From an uncultured Oscillospiraceae bacterium (lineage in GTDB: Bacteria > Bacillota > Clostridia > Oscillospirales > Oscillospiraceae): DNA of 50,018 nucleotides. Shown here piece by piece: positions 1-7,995 of this stretch. The DNA lies in contig CALXDL010000036.1 of assembly GCA_944387055.1 (NCBI GenBank), positions 1-50,018 on the forward strand, read 5' to 3'. A program made the translations under genes and the position numbers. The notes beneath the pieces were generated by a model, which was given only the letters and a program-made list of their open reading frames with translations, ran no database searches and was not told the DNA's origin. The first letter of the stretch is position 1. The number at the start of each line of letters is the position of its first letter.

Positions 1-2
1 AG

Positions 3-185
3 CTGGCCCAGGCGATTCAAACGGATATGGCAGTAAACCGGCTCACCAAGCATTTGAATGTGAATGCCAGCCGCCTGCTGGAAGAACATCAGGTAAAGTA
101 CGAGAACAAAACTAAGCACGCCGGACGGCGTATCCGGCTGACTTACATGGTGGTGGAATCACCTGCGTTTGAAGTAATCGAGTAA
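3..185 (+). CDS. 3' end of a truncated protein of unknown function (partial)
   Basis: An open frame enters from the left edge and stops at TAA 183-185, giving the last 60 residues of a protein. The tail is charged and helical (TKHLNVNASRLLEEHQVKY), then has a basic stretch (KHAGRRIRLTYMVV) and ends SPAFEVIE. No motif identifies it. The next gene is a DUF6061-like protein common on conjugative elements, so a mobile-element replication or DNA-binding protein is plausible, but that is inference from context only. Confidence 0.5.
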   Translation: MAQAIQTDMAVNRLTKHLNVNASRLLEEHQVKYENKTKHAGRRIRLTYMVVESPAFEVIE

Positions 186-195
186 AGCGCGACGC

Positions 196-254
196 TCGCA
201 ACGGTCGCGACGGTGTTTTGAGGGGTACTCCCAGCACCGTTGCGACCGTCGCGG
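196..254. repeat. Imperfect inverted repeat after the truncated gene
   Basis: Arms CGCAACGGTCGCGACGGTG (196-214) and CACCGTTGCGACCGTCGCG (236-254) are reverse complements at 17 of 19 positions, with a 21-nt spacer. No T-run follows, so it is not a clear terminator. The stretch 186-606 holds no supportable gene; an open frame at 218-601 has repetitive, basic low-complexity content and no Shine-Dalgarno. Confidence 0.6.
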
Positions 255-450
255 AAAGGAAAAAACGTGGGGGGTATTTTGCCACCCCGCCTTCCAAAGG
301 ACATAGCAAAAGGGGTGAGCGATTCATGCACCCCTATGCTCCAAAACGGGGTACTAGGTACAGACGAAAAAGCGTTCGGAGAACACGCAGCCACAGAATG
401 AAATTCTGTGTTCAAAAGGGGCTTGGGGGCACTGCCCTCAACAAGCAGAC

Positions 451-527
451 GGCAAGCAATGCGAGTGTGTATGAACACTCGCATTGCTTGCCAGTCGTGT
501 GTGTGGCTATCCACACGCATTGCTTGC
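451..527. repeat. Inverted repeat plus third copy of CGCATTGCTTGC
   Basis: GGCAAGCAATGCGAGTGT (451-468) pairs perfectly with 475-492 across a 6-nt loop. The 12-mer CGCATTGCTTGC of the right arm recurs at about 516-527, just after a small hairpin GTGTGG-CTAT-CCACAC. The block lies 80-150 bases before the DUF6061-like gene and has no terminator T-run, so a protein-binding or replication/transfer-linked structure is possible. Confidence 0.7.
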
Positions 528-606
528 GGGTAACTAAAACAACCGAAACGGCCCTTGTGCCGCTGCGGAAAATCAACCAAAATTTAAGCATTGGGAGGTA
601 ACGAGT

Positions 607-855
607 ATGAGTAAGATTTTGTCCTGTGAGTTCAACCTGGACACTGCCTGCGTGGAGCTTCGCCTGGATGACGGGACGCTGCTCTCCATCGACTGCACCA
701 CTGTGGAGAACGAGGTGGCAAACAGTATATACCAGCGGTCGGAACTGGACTGGCTGAGCTACAACGATCCGCTGGCCTATTCCGAACTGAGTTTAAATGG
801 TGAGCCGGACAGGTATTTGAAAGTAATTACTAACCATAAATACTTAAACACTTAA
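607..855 (+). CDS. Small DUF6061-like protein, mobile-element associated
   Basis: An 82-residue acidic protein beginning MSKILSCEFNLDTACVEL. The pattern of a short beta strand, 'DDGT' turn, 'IDC' and 'YQRSELDWL' resembles the DUF6061 family that I recall from clostridial conjugative elements; its function is unknown. The start is set by GGGAGG at 594-599, 7 bases before ATG. Base composition is normal GC up to about 800, then becomes AT-rich at the C-terminal codons, coinciding with the boundary to the restriction island downstream. Function cannot be stated. The family name is from memory and moderately sure. Confidence 0.65.
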   Translation: MSKILSCEFNLDTACVELRLDDGTLLSIDCTTVENEVANSIYQRSELDWLSYNDPLAYSELSLNGEPDRYLKVITNHKYLNT

Positions 856-915
856 TTGTGTCGCGCACTATTTAAAAACTTTAACTTTTAGCCTTTCATC
901 TTTCACAAGCCCGTA

Positions 916-944
916 TTGAAGCACTAAGGCAGATATGATATAAT
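916..944 (+). promoter_or_regulatory. Sigma-70-type promoter for the XRE/restriction island
   Basis: TTGAAG (916-921), 17-nt spacer, TATAAT (939-944). It sits about 75 bases before the XRE start. A short hairpin (AACGCTGA 961-968 / TCAGCGTT 976-983) lies in the leader and could act as an operator or attenuator. Confidence 0.6.
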
Positions 945-1018
945 AGCTCAAAAGTTTGTGAACGCTGAATGGCGCTCAGCGTTTTCAGAATATATAACTT
1001 GTTGCTGAGGTGTGGAAG

Positions 1019-1231
1019 ATGGCTGTTAGTTATAAAAAGCTTTGGAAATTACTAATTGACAGAGATATGAAGAAAAAAGATCTATGTGCGGCGGCAGGAA
1101 TCAGCCATGCTTCGATGGCGAAATTAGGAAAAAATGAAAATGTTACTACAGACGTGCTGGTAAAAATCTGCACGGCTTTACAGTGTGACATTGGAGATAT
1201 AATGGAATTAACGCAGGAAACGACCAAGTAA
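1019..1231 (+). CDS. XRE-family regulator, likely controller of the adjacent restriction-modification gene
   Basis: A 70-residue single-domain helix-turn-helix protein. The HTH runs from about residue 18 to 58 (KKKDLCAAAGISHASMAKL), the classic lambda-repressor fold with recognition helix SHASMAKLGK. The ATG at 1019 is preferred over GTG 1010 because GAGG at 1007-1010 is 8 bases upstream of it. It lies 66 bp before the large restriction-modification gene on the same strand, the usual place for a controller (C) protein that delays restriction activity. The role as C protein is inference. The gene is AT-rich like its downstream partner. Confidence 0.8.
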   Translation: MAVSYKKLWKLLIDRDMKKKDLCAAAGISHASMAKLGKNENVTTDVLVKICTALQCDIGDIMELTQETTK

Positions 1232-1297
1232 AACAAGTTCAACGGTTTCAATTGAAGCCTGCTGTAAGAGAAATAATTGTGTCATGAGGGAAAAATA

Positions 1298-4200
1298 ATG
1301 TATACCGAACAATACAATCAGCTCAATCGCCAGCGCGTAGATTGGCAAACAGAAGAGGAAGTTAGACTAGGTTGGCTTACTATTTTACAGAATACGCTCG
1401 CGATCACATTTCATGCAGAGAGAGGGAGATCTGATGCTGACTACAATCAAGTTATTATTGAGTTTAAGAATGTAGGCCTATTTCATGGCAATCAAAATAG
1501 TGCTAAATTTCAGGAAGCATTAGAGGAACTCTCAAGATATATCCCTGCAAAGGCTGGTATTGAAGGTTTAGATGTACGTCATTATCAAGGAATTGCTATC
1601 GATGGTGAATCGATTGCTTTTGTTCACATTTCATCTGAAAATGGACAGCCCATTCCTGGTCCCATTATGCCACTCTCTCCAGATAGTGTGCAAATGGTGT
1701 TCGAAGCATGCCGCCAGTCTTGCCGTAGAGCAGTAACAGCAACGAATTTAATTGAAGATTTTGGTCATGGTTCAGTTGCTGGTGGTAATCTCATGCAGGC
1801 TCTTGCTACTGCGTTAATGCTATACCTTGATGATCCTAATAACAACAAAGTCAAGATGCTTTACCAAGAATGGAAAGCTTTATATGGGCAAGTAGCTGAT
1901 CTTAGTTCTTTTCAAGTGGAAGCAATTATAAACTCTATTGGTTTTACTTGTACTAGCACATCAACTGATAAGTTGTCCCGTATCCTTTTCGTGATTCACA
2001 CATTTGATTCAATTATTATTAAACTCTTATCTGCTGAGATTGTTTCTCATCTTACCGAGTTAACATCATATTCTGATTTTGCCCAAAATGCTGTGTCTGT
2101 AAGTGATTACGAGCTTATCTCGATGCTAGATTTGGATATCGAACGCTCACAACTTTATACAAGAGCAAATATACACGGTTTCGTGGAAGAGCCGTTGTTC
2201 AGTTGGTATATTGATGCATGTACCAGCAATGTATATCCTGAAGTTGTAAATGATATTGTTACATCATTAAAAGAGGTTCTGATAAAACTTTCTTTGTATC
2301 AAATGGAAGACCTGTCCCATGCTCAGACAAATGATGTGCTTAAACGATTCTATCAGAATATCGTGCCGCAAGTGTTGAGAAAGAGCTTGGGAGAATTCTA
2401 TACGCCAGATTGGCTTGTAGATGTGACTTTAGATAAAGTTGAAGGCCAATTTGATGAGCTAAAATTCCTTGACCCTACTTGTGGCTCTGCTTCGTTTTTA
2501 TTAGCAATTATAAAAAGGATTCGAGAATGCTCAAATTTGTCTGCTGTAGATCTGTTACAAAGAATTACTCAAAATGTGTGGGGATTTGATTTAAACCCAC
2601 TGGCGGTGCAAACAGCTCGTGTAAATTATCTGATTGCGATTTCTGACCTAATTGCTGAAGCTCCAGGGATACATATTGAGATTCCTATATTACTGGCAGA
2701 TGCAATCTATGCTCCGGCTCCCGATGAGGGAGATACTAGTGTGGTGAACTATGTCATAGGAAGCAACGTAGCTGATTTGACAATTACCTTGCCAACAGTA
2801 TTGTCACAAAGTAGAGATCGGCTTGATACGGTGTTTTCTATCATGGGTGAATGTGTGGAAAATGATATGGAGCCTGTTCGTATGATAGATAGACTCCTTG
2901 TGCACAATGCGATAACCGTAGAAGAAAGAGAATCTTGGGAGCCTATACTTTCATCAACTTATGCACGTGTCTTAGATCTTCATAGAAGAAATTGGAACGG
3001 GATTTGGTTCCGAATTGTCCGCAATTACTTCTGGTCATCAACCGCGGGTGAGTTTGATGTAATAGTTGGCAATCCCCCGTGGGTCCGCTGGTCAAAGTTA
3101 CCAGAACTGTATCGGAACAGAGTGGCTCCCACATGCCGTAAATATGATATTTTCTCACGCACACCTTTTTACGGCGGAAATGAGTTGGACATTTCTGGAC
3201 TTATCACCTACACAGTCTCTGACAAATGGCTCAGAAGCGGTGGGCAACTGATTTTCTTGCTTACACAAACACACTTCCAGTCAGCATCCTCGGAGGGATT
3301 TAGACGTTTTCGCATTGATGAGCATAATTTCCTTTTCCCTGAAAGTGTAGAGGATTTGAAAGCCCTAAAACCATTTCCTGATGCGGCAAATAAAACTGTG
3401 ATTTTTGTCGCAAAAAAAGGCGGAGTACAGCCTTCTTTCCCCGTTGACTATGCTGTATGGAGTAGTGCCCAAGGAAAATCACGCACAATTCCGGAGCATG
3501 CCACAAAACAAGAGGTGTTAAATCGGACTACTCGCACTTTTCTTGAAGCAAATCCAGTTCAAGGAGGCTCATCCCCTTGGGCAATCCTGCCTCCCGGTGA
3601 TTTTGACATATGCAAAAAATTAGTTGGTAAATGTACATGGACGGAGGGGCGTAAGGGAATTACATGTGATCTTAACGGTGTATACTTTGTAAATGTAGTT
3701 AATGTGTCGTACGATGGTACCCGTGTGCAAATCGAAACAAGGCCTGAAGCAGGTCGCACAAACATTGGCCCTAAACGTCGTTTTTGGGTAGAACACAATT
3801 TGCTTTATCCGGTGATTAAGGGAGCTTCCGACCTGAAGGCCTGTCAGTATAACCCGCAGCATGAGTTATATGCAATCGTCCCAAATCGCGGAATTACATC
3901 CACATGGCTATCCCAAGCAGAAACGGAAGTTGAGCAAAACAATCGGCTTTTATATGACTATTTCCGTGCATTTGAACAGCAGCTGCGGAGTCGCTCCACA
4001 TATCGGACAAGAATGCCTTCCGCTCCATATTATGCGGTATATAATGTGGGTGGCTATACATTTGCGCCATGGAAAGTAGTTTGGCCTGAACAGCCTGGTA
4101 ATAGCGGACTCCCTGTAGCGGTGGTTAATACGAGAACACTGCAAGGTGTCGGCGAGAAAATTGTTGTTCCGGATCACAAAATTTACTTTGCAGAGTTTGA

Positions 4201-4474
4201 CGATGAAACCACTGCACTCTACTTATGTGGCTTGCTTACATGCAGTCTTGTCCAAAAATTTATTGCCAGTTTTCACATCATGATACAAGTGGGCGATATT
4301 TTCAAACATATGCGGTTGCCTAAATTTGATGAAAGAAACCACCAGCATATGCACCTAGTTGAATTGGTGCGGGAAGCACACAATGAGAATGATGCTGATG
4401 TCAGAAATAATTTGTTGACTCAAATTTCTGATATTGGTAATTCAATTATTGAAACATGGACTCCGACAGAATAA
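1298..4474 (+). CDS. Type IIG-like restriction-modification protein (nuclease + N6-adenine methyltransferase)
   Basis: A 1,058-residue single chain. Near the N-terminus 'SDADYNQVIIEFKN' (residues 45-58) has the D...ExK signature of a PD-(D/E)xK nuclease. 'EFYTPDWLVD' (about 367) and 'FLDPTCGSASFL' (about 389) are the opening and SAM-binding motif I of gamma-class N6-adenine methylases, and 'IVGNPPWVRW' (about 589) is the catalytic NPPW motif IV. The remaining C-terminal 400 residues would hold the target-recognition domain. Such fusions methylate and cut from one polypeptide. ATG 1298 follows GAGGG at 1286-1290. The gene is strikingly AT-rich compared with the envelope and metabolic genes here, a sign of recent transfer. 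Specificity cannot be read from the sequence. Confidence 0.85.
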   Translation: MYTEQYNQLNRQRVDWQTEEEVRLGWLTILQNTLAITFHAERGRSDADYNQVIIEFKNVGLFHGNQNSAKFQEALEELSRYIPAKAGIEGLDVRHYQGIAIDGESIAFVHISSENGQPIPGPIMPLSPDSVQMVFEACRQSCRRAVTATNLIEDFGHGSVAGGNLMQALATALMLYLDDPNNNKVKMLYQEWKALYGQVADLSSFQVEAIINSIGFTCTSTSTDKLSRILFVIHTFDSIIIKLLSAEIVSHLTELTSYSDFAQNAVSVSDYELISMLDLDIERSQLYTRANIHGFVEEPLFSWYIDACTSNVYPEVVNDIVTSLKEVLIKLSLYQMEDLSHAQTNDVLKRFYQNIVPQVLRKSLGEFYTPDWLVDVTLDKVEGQFDELKFLDPTCGSASFLLAIIKRIRECSNLSAVDLLQRITQNVWGFDLNPLAVQTARVNYLIAISDLIAEAPGIHIEIPILLADAIYAPAPDEGDTSVVNYVIGSNVADLTITLPTVLSQSRDRLDTVFSIMGECVENDMEPVRMIDRLLVHNAITVEERESWEPILSSTYARVLDLHRRNWNGIWFRIVRNYFWSSTAGEFDVIVGNPPWVRWSKLPELYRNRVAPTCRKYDIFSRTPFYGGNELDISGLITYTVSDKWLRSGGQLIFLLTQTHFQSASSEGFRRFRIDEHNFLFPESVEDLKALKPFPDAANKTVIFVAKKGGVQPSFPVDYAVWSSAQGKSRTIPEHATKQEVLNRTTRTFLEANPVQGGSSPWAILPPGDFDICKKLVGKCTWTEGRKGITCDLNGVYFVNVVNVSYDGTRVQIETRPEAGRTNIGPKRRFWVEHNLLYPVIKGASDLKACQYNPQHELYAIVPNRGITSTWLSQAETEVEQNNRLLYDYFRAFEQQLRSRSTYRTRMPSAPYYAVYNVGGYTFAPWKVVWPEQPGNSGLPVAVVNTRTLQGVGEKIVVPDHKIYFAEFDDETTALYLCGLLTCSLVQKFIASFHIMIQVGDIFKHMRLPKFDERNHQHMHLVELVREAHNENDADVRNNLLTQISDIGNSIIETWTPTE

Positions 4475-4674
4475 TCATCAGAAAGATTCATTGGTGGCAA
4501 CACCATGGCAACAAAAAATCAGATAGCCCCTACTATCTGAATAATGAAAATAATGCCAATACCCTGAGCTAAATTCCATAAGCAAATCTGTTTAGAAAAC
4601 TTCTGACAGGAGCGAGTGGGAATGATCTCAGAAGCCCAGAAAAGCCCTGATATGGCAGGGAATGAATGATTTTA

Positions 4675-4711
4675 CCCGCAGGCCCCTTAGAGAAGGGGCC
4701 TGCGGGTTTTT
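4675..4711 (+). terminator. Rho-independent terminator (also start of repeat module copy 1)
   Basis: Perfect 14-bp stem CCCGCAGGCCCCTT / AAGGGGCCTGCGGG with loop AGAG, followed by TTTTT. It lies 200 bp past the Type IIG gene. A similar CCCGCA...TGCGGG hairpin occupies the same place in repeat copy 3. Confidence 0.85.
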
Positions 4712-4890
4712 CTGTCCGCTGCGGACTTGAGTGGGCCTTTGATCCGGAGCAGATGGAGGCGGCAGTGGAGGCCGACAAGCAGAGGGAACAGGCGGAGAAA
4801 GCCTGCAAACGGCCCCAGCGTTCCTTTGATAGGGAAAGGTGATATAAACGTTGCTATATGAACCAGGTCCTGCTATATTGGTGAATGGAT
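4675..4890 (+). repeat. Dispersed module, copy 1 (terminator + gene-tail remnant + promoter region)
   Basis: Downstream of the terminator, one frame reads WAFDPEQMEAAVEADKQRE and continues QAEKACKRPQRSFDRER to a stop at about 4840. It looks like the Ala/Glu/Gln-rich C-terminus of a lost protein. The same tail, variously mutated, recurs at about 5880, 7510 and 8590. No other content is visible in the 4475-4946 gap. Confidence 0.65.
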
Positions 4891-4946
4891 TATACTGTCA
4901 ATCATAAAGCAGAAATGTGAAATATGTAAAAGAAAGGAAATCCATT

Positions 4947-5348
4947 ATGGCATACGATCATGGTGCTTTTCGCGTCAGCAACCTAGAAAATGCAATTTGT
5001 TTCTATGTCGATAAGTTGGGGTTTAAGTTGCTGTTTACAAACCAAGCAGAGGAATATGGCGAAAAAGGAGCATTTCTTGAGTATAACGGGGCACGCCTGG
5101 AACTCCTGGAAACCATTGGAGTACCATATGTACCCAACAGGCCGGAGCGTCCCTACTGCCCACACCTATGCTTTGAAACAAATAATATGGATGAAATAAT
5201 TGAGACGCTCGCAAAAAACAATATTGAGATACTGGATGGTCCGAATGAAATACCAGGTTCTGAAAGATGGATATATTTTATGGACTTAGATTTGAATGTA
5301 TTAGAGTACATCATGTGGCTTGACAAGGAGAAGCATAGTGGAAATTGA
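4947..5348 (+). CDS. VOC (glyoxalase/bleomycin-resistance) superfamily protein, first of a pair
   Basis: A 133-residue protein with the two beta-alpha-beta-beta-beta modules of the vicinal oxygen chelate fold. It opens HGAFRVSNLENAICFYVDKLG, the usual VOC entry with a metal-ligand His at residue 5, and carries E residues at 'LELLET' and 'VLEYI' that could complete the metal site. Members act as lactoylglutathione lyase, dioxygenase, epimerase or drug-binding resistance proteins; the substrate here cannot be assigned. ATG 4947 follows AAAGGAA. It overlaps the next VOC gene by 11 bases, so the two are translationally coupled and may work together or arise from duplication. Composition is AT-richer than the main genome. 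Confidence 0.8.
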   Translation: MAYDHGAFRVSNLENAICFYVDKLGFKLLFTNQAEEYGEKGAFLEYNGARLELLETIGVPYVPNRPERPYCPHLCFETNNMDEIIETLAKNNIEILDGPNEIPGSERWIYFMDLDLNVLEYIMWLDKEKHSGN

Positions 5349-5721
5349 TCATATTGCCATGTATGTCAACGATTTAGAACTAGCGAAAGATTTTTTTGTG
5401 ACCTACTTTGGCGCAATATCCAATGAGGGCTATCACAACTTCAAAACAGATTTTCGCTCCTATTTCCTGTCTTTTGATGGCGGCACAAAATTAGAGATTA
5501 TGCAAAGGCCAGAAATGGAAAACAGCGTCAAATCTTTGGCACGAACCGGATATATCCATATTGCTTTTCACACCGGCAGTAAGGAAAACGTTGATGCGTT
5601 GACTCGTCGCCTACAAGCGGACGGATATGAAGTGGTCAGCGGCCCACGAACGACTGGAGACGGATATTATGAGAGTTGTATCGTTGGCATTGAAGGAAAT
5701 CAGATAGAGTTGACCATTTAA
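5338..5721 (+). CDS. VOC superfamily protein, second of a pair
   Basis: A 127-residue VOC protein starting at GTG 5338 (VEIDHIAMYVNDLELAKDFF); the start is decided by AAGGAG at 5325-5330, 7 bases upstream. His at residue 5, E in 'LEIMQRP', H in 'YIHIAFH' and the terminal 'IELTI' fit the four metal-ligand positions of the fold. The two VOC proteins are only loosely alike, so this is not a recent tandem duplication. The sequence 'DGYEVVSGPRTTGDGYYES' is the common second-module pattern of lactoylglutathione-lyase-like proteins. Substrate unknown. Confidence 0.8.
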   Translation: MEIDHIAMYVNDLELAKDFFVTYFGAISNEGYHNFKTDFRSYFLSFDGGTKLEIMQRPEMENSVKSLARTGYIHIAFHTGSKENVDALTRRLQADGYEVVSGPRTTGDGYYESCIVGIEGNQIELTI

Positions 5722-5804
5722 TGTTTGTAGATAGCGATCCCTGCCGGATCCGTCAAAGGTCAAGATGAACAGCTCACAAGTGCGTCGCCATTGACCGCCC
5801 CGCT

Positions 5805-6000
5805 CGGCCTTGCTCTGCGGTCATCAAGGTGGGCAAACCCCAGGTGCGCTTACCCGCCTCCTTTGATCTTGGGCTGCTATGGAGCCGACACGCAGAAAAA
5901 ACAGGCGGAGAAAGGCCGCAACGGCCCCGGCACTCCCCTGACCGGAGCGAACAGCAGAAGGGTTGAATGATAAGCGGCCATATGATATACTGTTTTCAAA
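5805..6000 (+). repeat. Dispersed module, copy 2
   Basis: TTGCTCTGCGGTCATCAAGG (5810-5829) and the following 30 bases match copy 3 (7386 on) with few changes. About 5896-5965 keeps the KQAEKGR tail remnant, and the end (GATATACTGTTTTCAA, 5984-5999) matches copy 3 at 15 of 16 bases. The module therefore delivers a promoter to the peptide deformylase gene. Confidence 0.65.
5963..5991 (+). promoter_or_regulatory. Promoter of the peptide deformylase gene
   Basis: TTGAAT (5963-5968), 17-nt spacer, TATACT (5986-5991), ending about 55 bases before the start codon. The -10 lies inside the sequence shared with repeat copy 3. Confidence 0.6.
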
Positions 6001-6046
6001 ATAATAGAGCGACAAATCGGGATTTGAATACAAGGAGGTTTTATTT

Positions 6047-6526
6047 ATGGAACGACAAATCCTGTTGCTCGGCGATCCGCAGCTCTATGAGATTTGTGAA
6101 AAGGTGACCCGGGAAGAACTGGAAGAACTTCGGCCCGTTTTCACGGATATGTTTGACTGCATCAAGGGCATTCGCCGTGATTACGGTTTTGGGAGGGCGA
6201 TCGCAGCTCCACAGATCGGAATAAAGAAGCGCCTTATATGTATTCTCACGGATAAGCCTTATGTGATCATCAACCCGGAACTTGAGTTTGTTGGTGACGA
6301 AATGATGGAATTGATGGATGATTGTATGTCATTCCCAAAACTGCTTGTGCGTGTGCGTCGTTATCGTCACTGCATACTGCGCTATTTGGACGAAAACTGG
6401 ATGCCGCAGGAAATGCGGATGGATGATGATATGGCTGAACTTATTCAGCACGAGTATGACCACCTGAATGGTATCCTTGCGACTATGCGTGCTATCGACA
6501 ATAAATCTTTTGTGATGAGGGCATAA
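6047..6526 (+). CDS. Peptide deformylase, accessory copy
   Basis: A 159-residue metal hydrolase that removes N-formyl groups from nascent proteins. All three family motifs are visible: 'GFGRAIAAPQIG' (47-58, motif I), 'DDCMSFP' (91-97, with the metal ligand Cys93; the usual EGCLS is altered) and 'QHEYDH' (134-139, the HExxH-type metal and catalytic residues). ATG 6047 follows AAGGAGG at 6032-6038. It stands alone rather than next to fmt/priA as the housekeeping def does, and its motif II divergence and location among mobile cassettes suggest an accessory paralog, perhaps giving tolerance to deformylase inhibitors or serving special substrates (inference). Confidence 0.88.
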   Translation: MERQILLLGDPQLYEICEKVTREELEELRPVFTDMFDCIKGIRRDYGFGRAIAAPQIGIKKRLICILTDKPYVIINPELEFVGDEMMELMDDCMSFPKLLVRVRRYRHCILRYLDENWMPQEMRMDDDMAELIQHEYDHLNGILATMRAIDNKSFVMRA

Positions 6527-6808
6527 ACAGCTTCCCATTGATCGAGGAGCGGTACCCCCTTCCTGGCCTGTGTAGTGCCTGAAAAAGTTGCCTGTCTTCT
6601 GTTTCTGTGATACTGTTTTGATCCTAAGAAAACGAGTTGCCTCAATAGCAGGTAAAATATTAACACATTTACGAATGTTTCACCTATGAGATCACCTCAA
6701 ATACACTCCCATATATCTGAATTTTCCGAGCGGGAGTGATTGAACGTTCTGATCTTTCGTAGTCATGTCTGATATGACCCTGAGAGGTTTCCAAGTGGAG
6801 GAGCTGCT

Positions 6809-7342
6809 ATGAAAGAAAAAATCACTGTCGCGGAATATGCAGAAAAAATTATTGAGTCCTTGCCAAAAGGCATCCTACTGAATTCGAAGTATACAAAGTT
6901 TAACAGTATGGTGATCGGGTGGGGTGGGCTTGGCACTGTATGGGGGAAATCCACATTTACAGTATATGTTCGAGAGCACCGCTATACAAAAGTGCAGCTT
7001 GATGCGACAGGAGAATTTACGATCAGCATTCCAGTGGATGGAATAATTCCATCCATAGCAAAAATATGCGGCACGCAGTCCGGGCGCGATGTTGACAAGG
7101 AAACGGCAGCACATTTGACTTTGGAGCCGCCAGAAGTGGTCCATGTACCTGGAATCAAGGAATATCCGTTGACTCTGGAATGTAGGATCCTGTATTCTCA
7201 GAAGCAGGAACTAGAAAGGATCCCAAAAGACATAAGAGAGCAGATGTATCCGCAGGATGTTGATGGGACATATTACATGGCAAATCGAGATGCACATACT
7301 GCATATATTGGCGAGATCGTTGCAGCTTACATGATCAGATAA
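6809..7342 (+). CDS. Flavin reductase-like FMN-binding split-barrel protein
   Basis: A 177-residue protein resembling the flavin-reductase-like domain family: N-terminal 'LPKGILLNS' strand, 'NSMVIGWGGLGTVWGKSTFTVYV' matching the core that normally reads N.MTI.W...G..W.KP.., and 'CGTQSGRDVDK' matching the CG..SGR.vdK motif that contacts FMN phosphate. Members bind FMN and act in reductase or redox-sensing roles; no partner is encoded nearby. ATG 6809 follows GGAGGAG. It is single and flanked by repeat-module DNA, like its neighbours. The preceding 282 bases hold no other gene that I can support. Confidence 0.8.
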   Translation: MKEKITVAEYAEKIIESLPKGILLNSKYTKFNSMVIGWGGLGTVWGKSTFTVYVREHRYTKVQLDATGEFTISIPVDGIIPSIAKICGTQSGRDVDKETAAHLTLEPPEVVHVPGIKEYPLTLECRILYSQKQELERIPKDIREQMYPQDVDGTYYMANRDAHTAYIGEIVAAYMIR

Positions 7343-7384
7343 GGTCTATCTGGAAAAATAGCTAGACTGATAGGGGCCGTCCGT

Positions 7385-7670
7385 TTTGCTCTGCAGTCAA
7401 CAAGGTGGGCAAGCCCCAAGAGTGCTTCCCGTCTTCTTTCCCGCAAGTCCTTTTTACCGGGACTTGCGGGGCTTTTATCTTCCACCGGCTATGAGCGGGT
7501 CAAGTAGAGCTTCGGCCCGGAACAAACGGAGCCGGCGGCTGAGGCTGCCAAGCAGCGGGAACAGGCTGAGGAAGGCCGCAAATAGCCCCGACGTTCCATT
7601 GATCGGGGCGGATAATAAAAGGGTGGAGCCACAAGCGGTCTTGTGATATACTATTTTCAATGATAGACCG
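7385..7670 (+). repeat. Dispersed module, copy 3 (most complete)
   Basis: Contains the shared block TTGCTCTGCAGTCAACAAGG (7386-7405), a terminator hairpin CCCGCAAGTCC/GGACTTGCGGG (7440-7470), the tail remnant FGPEQTEPAAEAAKQREQAE (about 7510-7570) ending in a TAG, and the promoter-like block GATATACTATTTTCAA (7645-7660). It shows the order terminator, gene tail, promoter that the other copies keep in part. Confidence 0.65.
7440..7476 (+). terminator. Terminator hairpin inside module copy 3
   Basis: Stem CCCGCAAGTCC (7440-7450) with GGACTTGCGGG (7460-7470), followed by GCTTTT. It would end transcription of the flavin reductase-like gene. Confidence 0.7.
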
Positions 7671-7750
7671 ATTGATCGTAAGTAATCCGTGAGAGTGGGA
7701 ATGGATAAAATCATTCGTTATGTTCTCACTATCCAATAAATCATAAGGGT

Positions 7751-7921
7751 CGTCCCACGATCAGAGGGCAAGTGTTCTGGTTAAAATATACAGGAGAAGA
7801 GCGATGCGGGATCTATGGCTGCTGGGTAGATAGCAAGAAGTTGTAACATTGTGGAAAATGCGGAAAACTTCCTTGCGATAGATTTGGCTGTCCTGATCCC
7901 ACAAAAACACCCGAAAAATAA
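7751..7921 (+). pseudogene. Decayed DUF3795-like gene
   Basis: One frame reads RPTIRGQVFWLKYTGEERCG then IYGCWVDSKKL, a TAA stop, then HCGKCGKLPCDRF and a second stop at 7919-7921. The pattern of paired cysteines ending HCGxCxxLPCDxF is the C-terminal zinc-binding-like half of DUF3795 proteins. There is no start codon or N-terminal half, and the internal stop disrupts it. It lies between the promoter block of module copy 3 and the GNAT gene, so it is probably an earlier or co-delivered cassette gene that has degenerated. The rest of 7671-7995 shows nothing else. Confidence 0.55.
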
Positions 7922-7995
7922 AAATGATCTTATCGGACAATTGGTGCAACTACATGCAATGACATGATAAAAGTATATCCAAGGGGGGGCTTTTG

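Noticed and set aside
218-601. Possible 127-residue basic protein before the DUF6061-like gene
   Set aside because: It spans two inverted repeats, has no Shine-Dalgarno and has low-complexity content.
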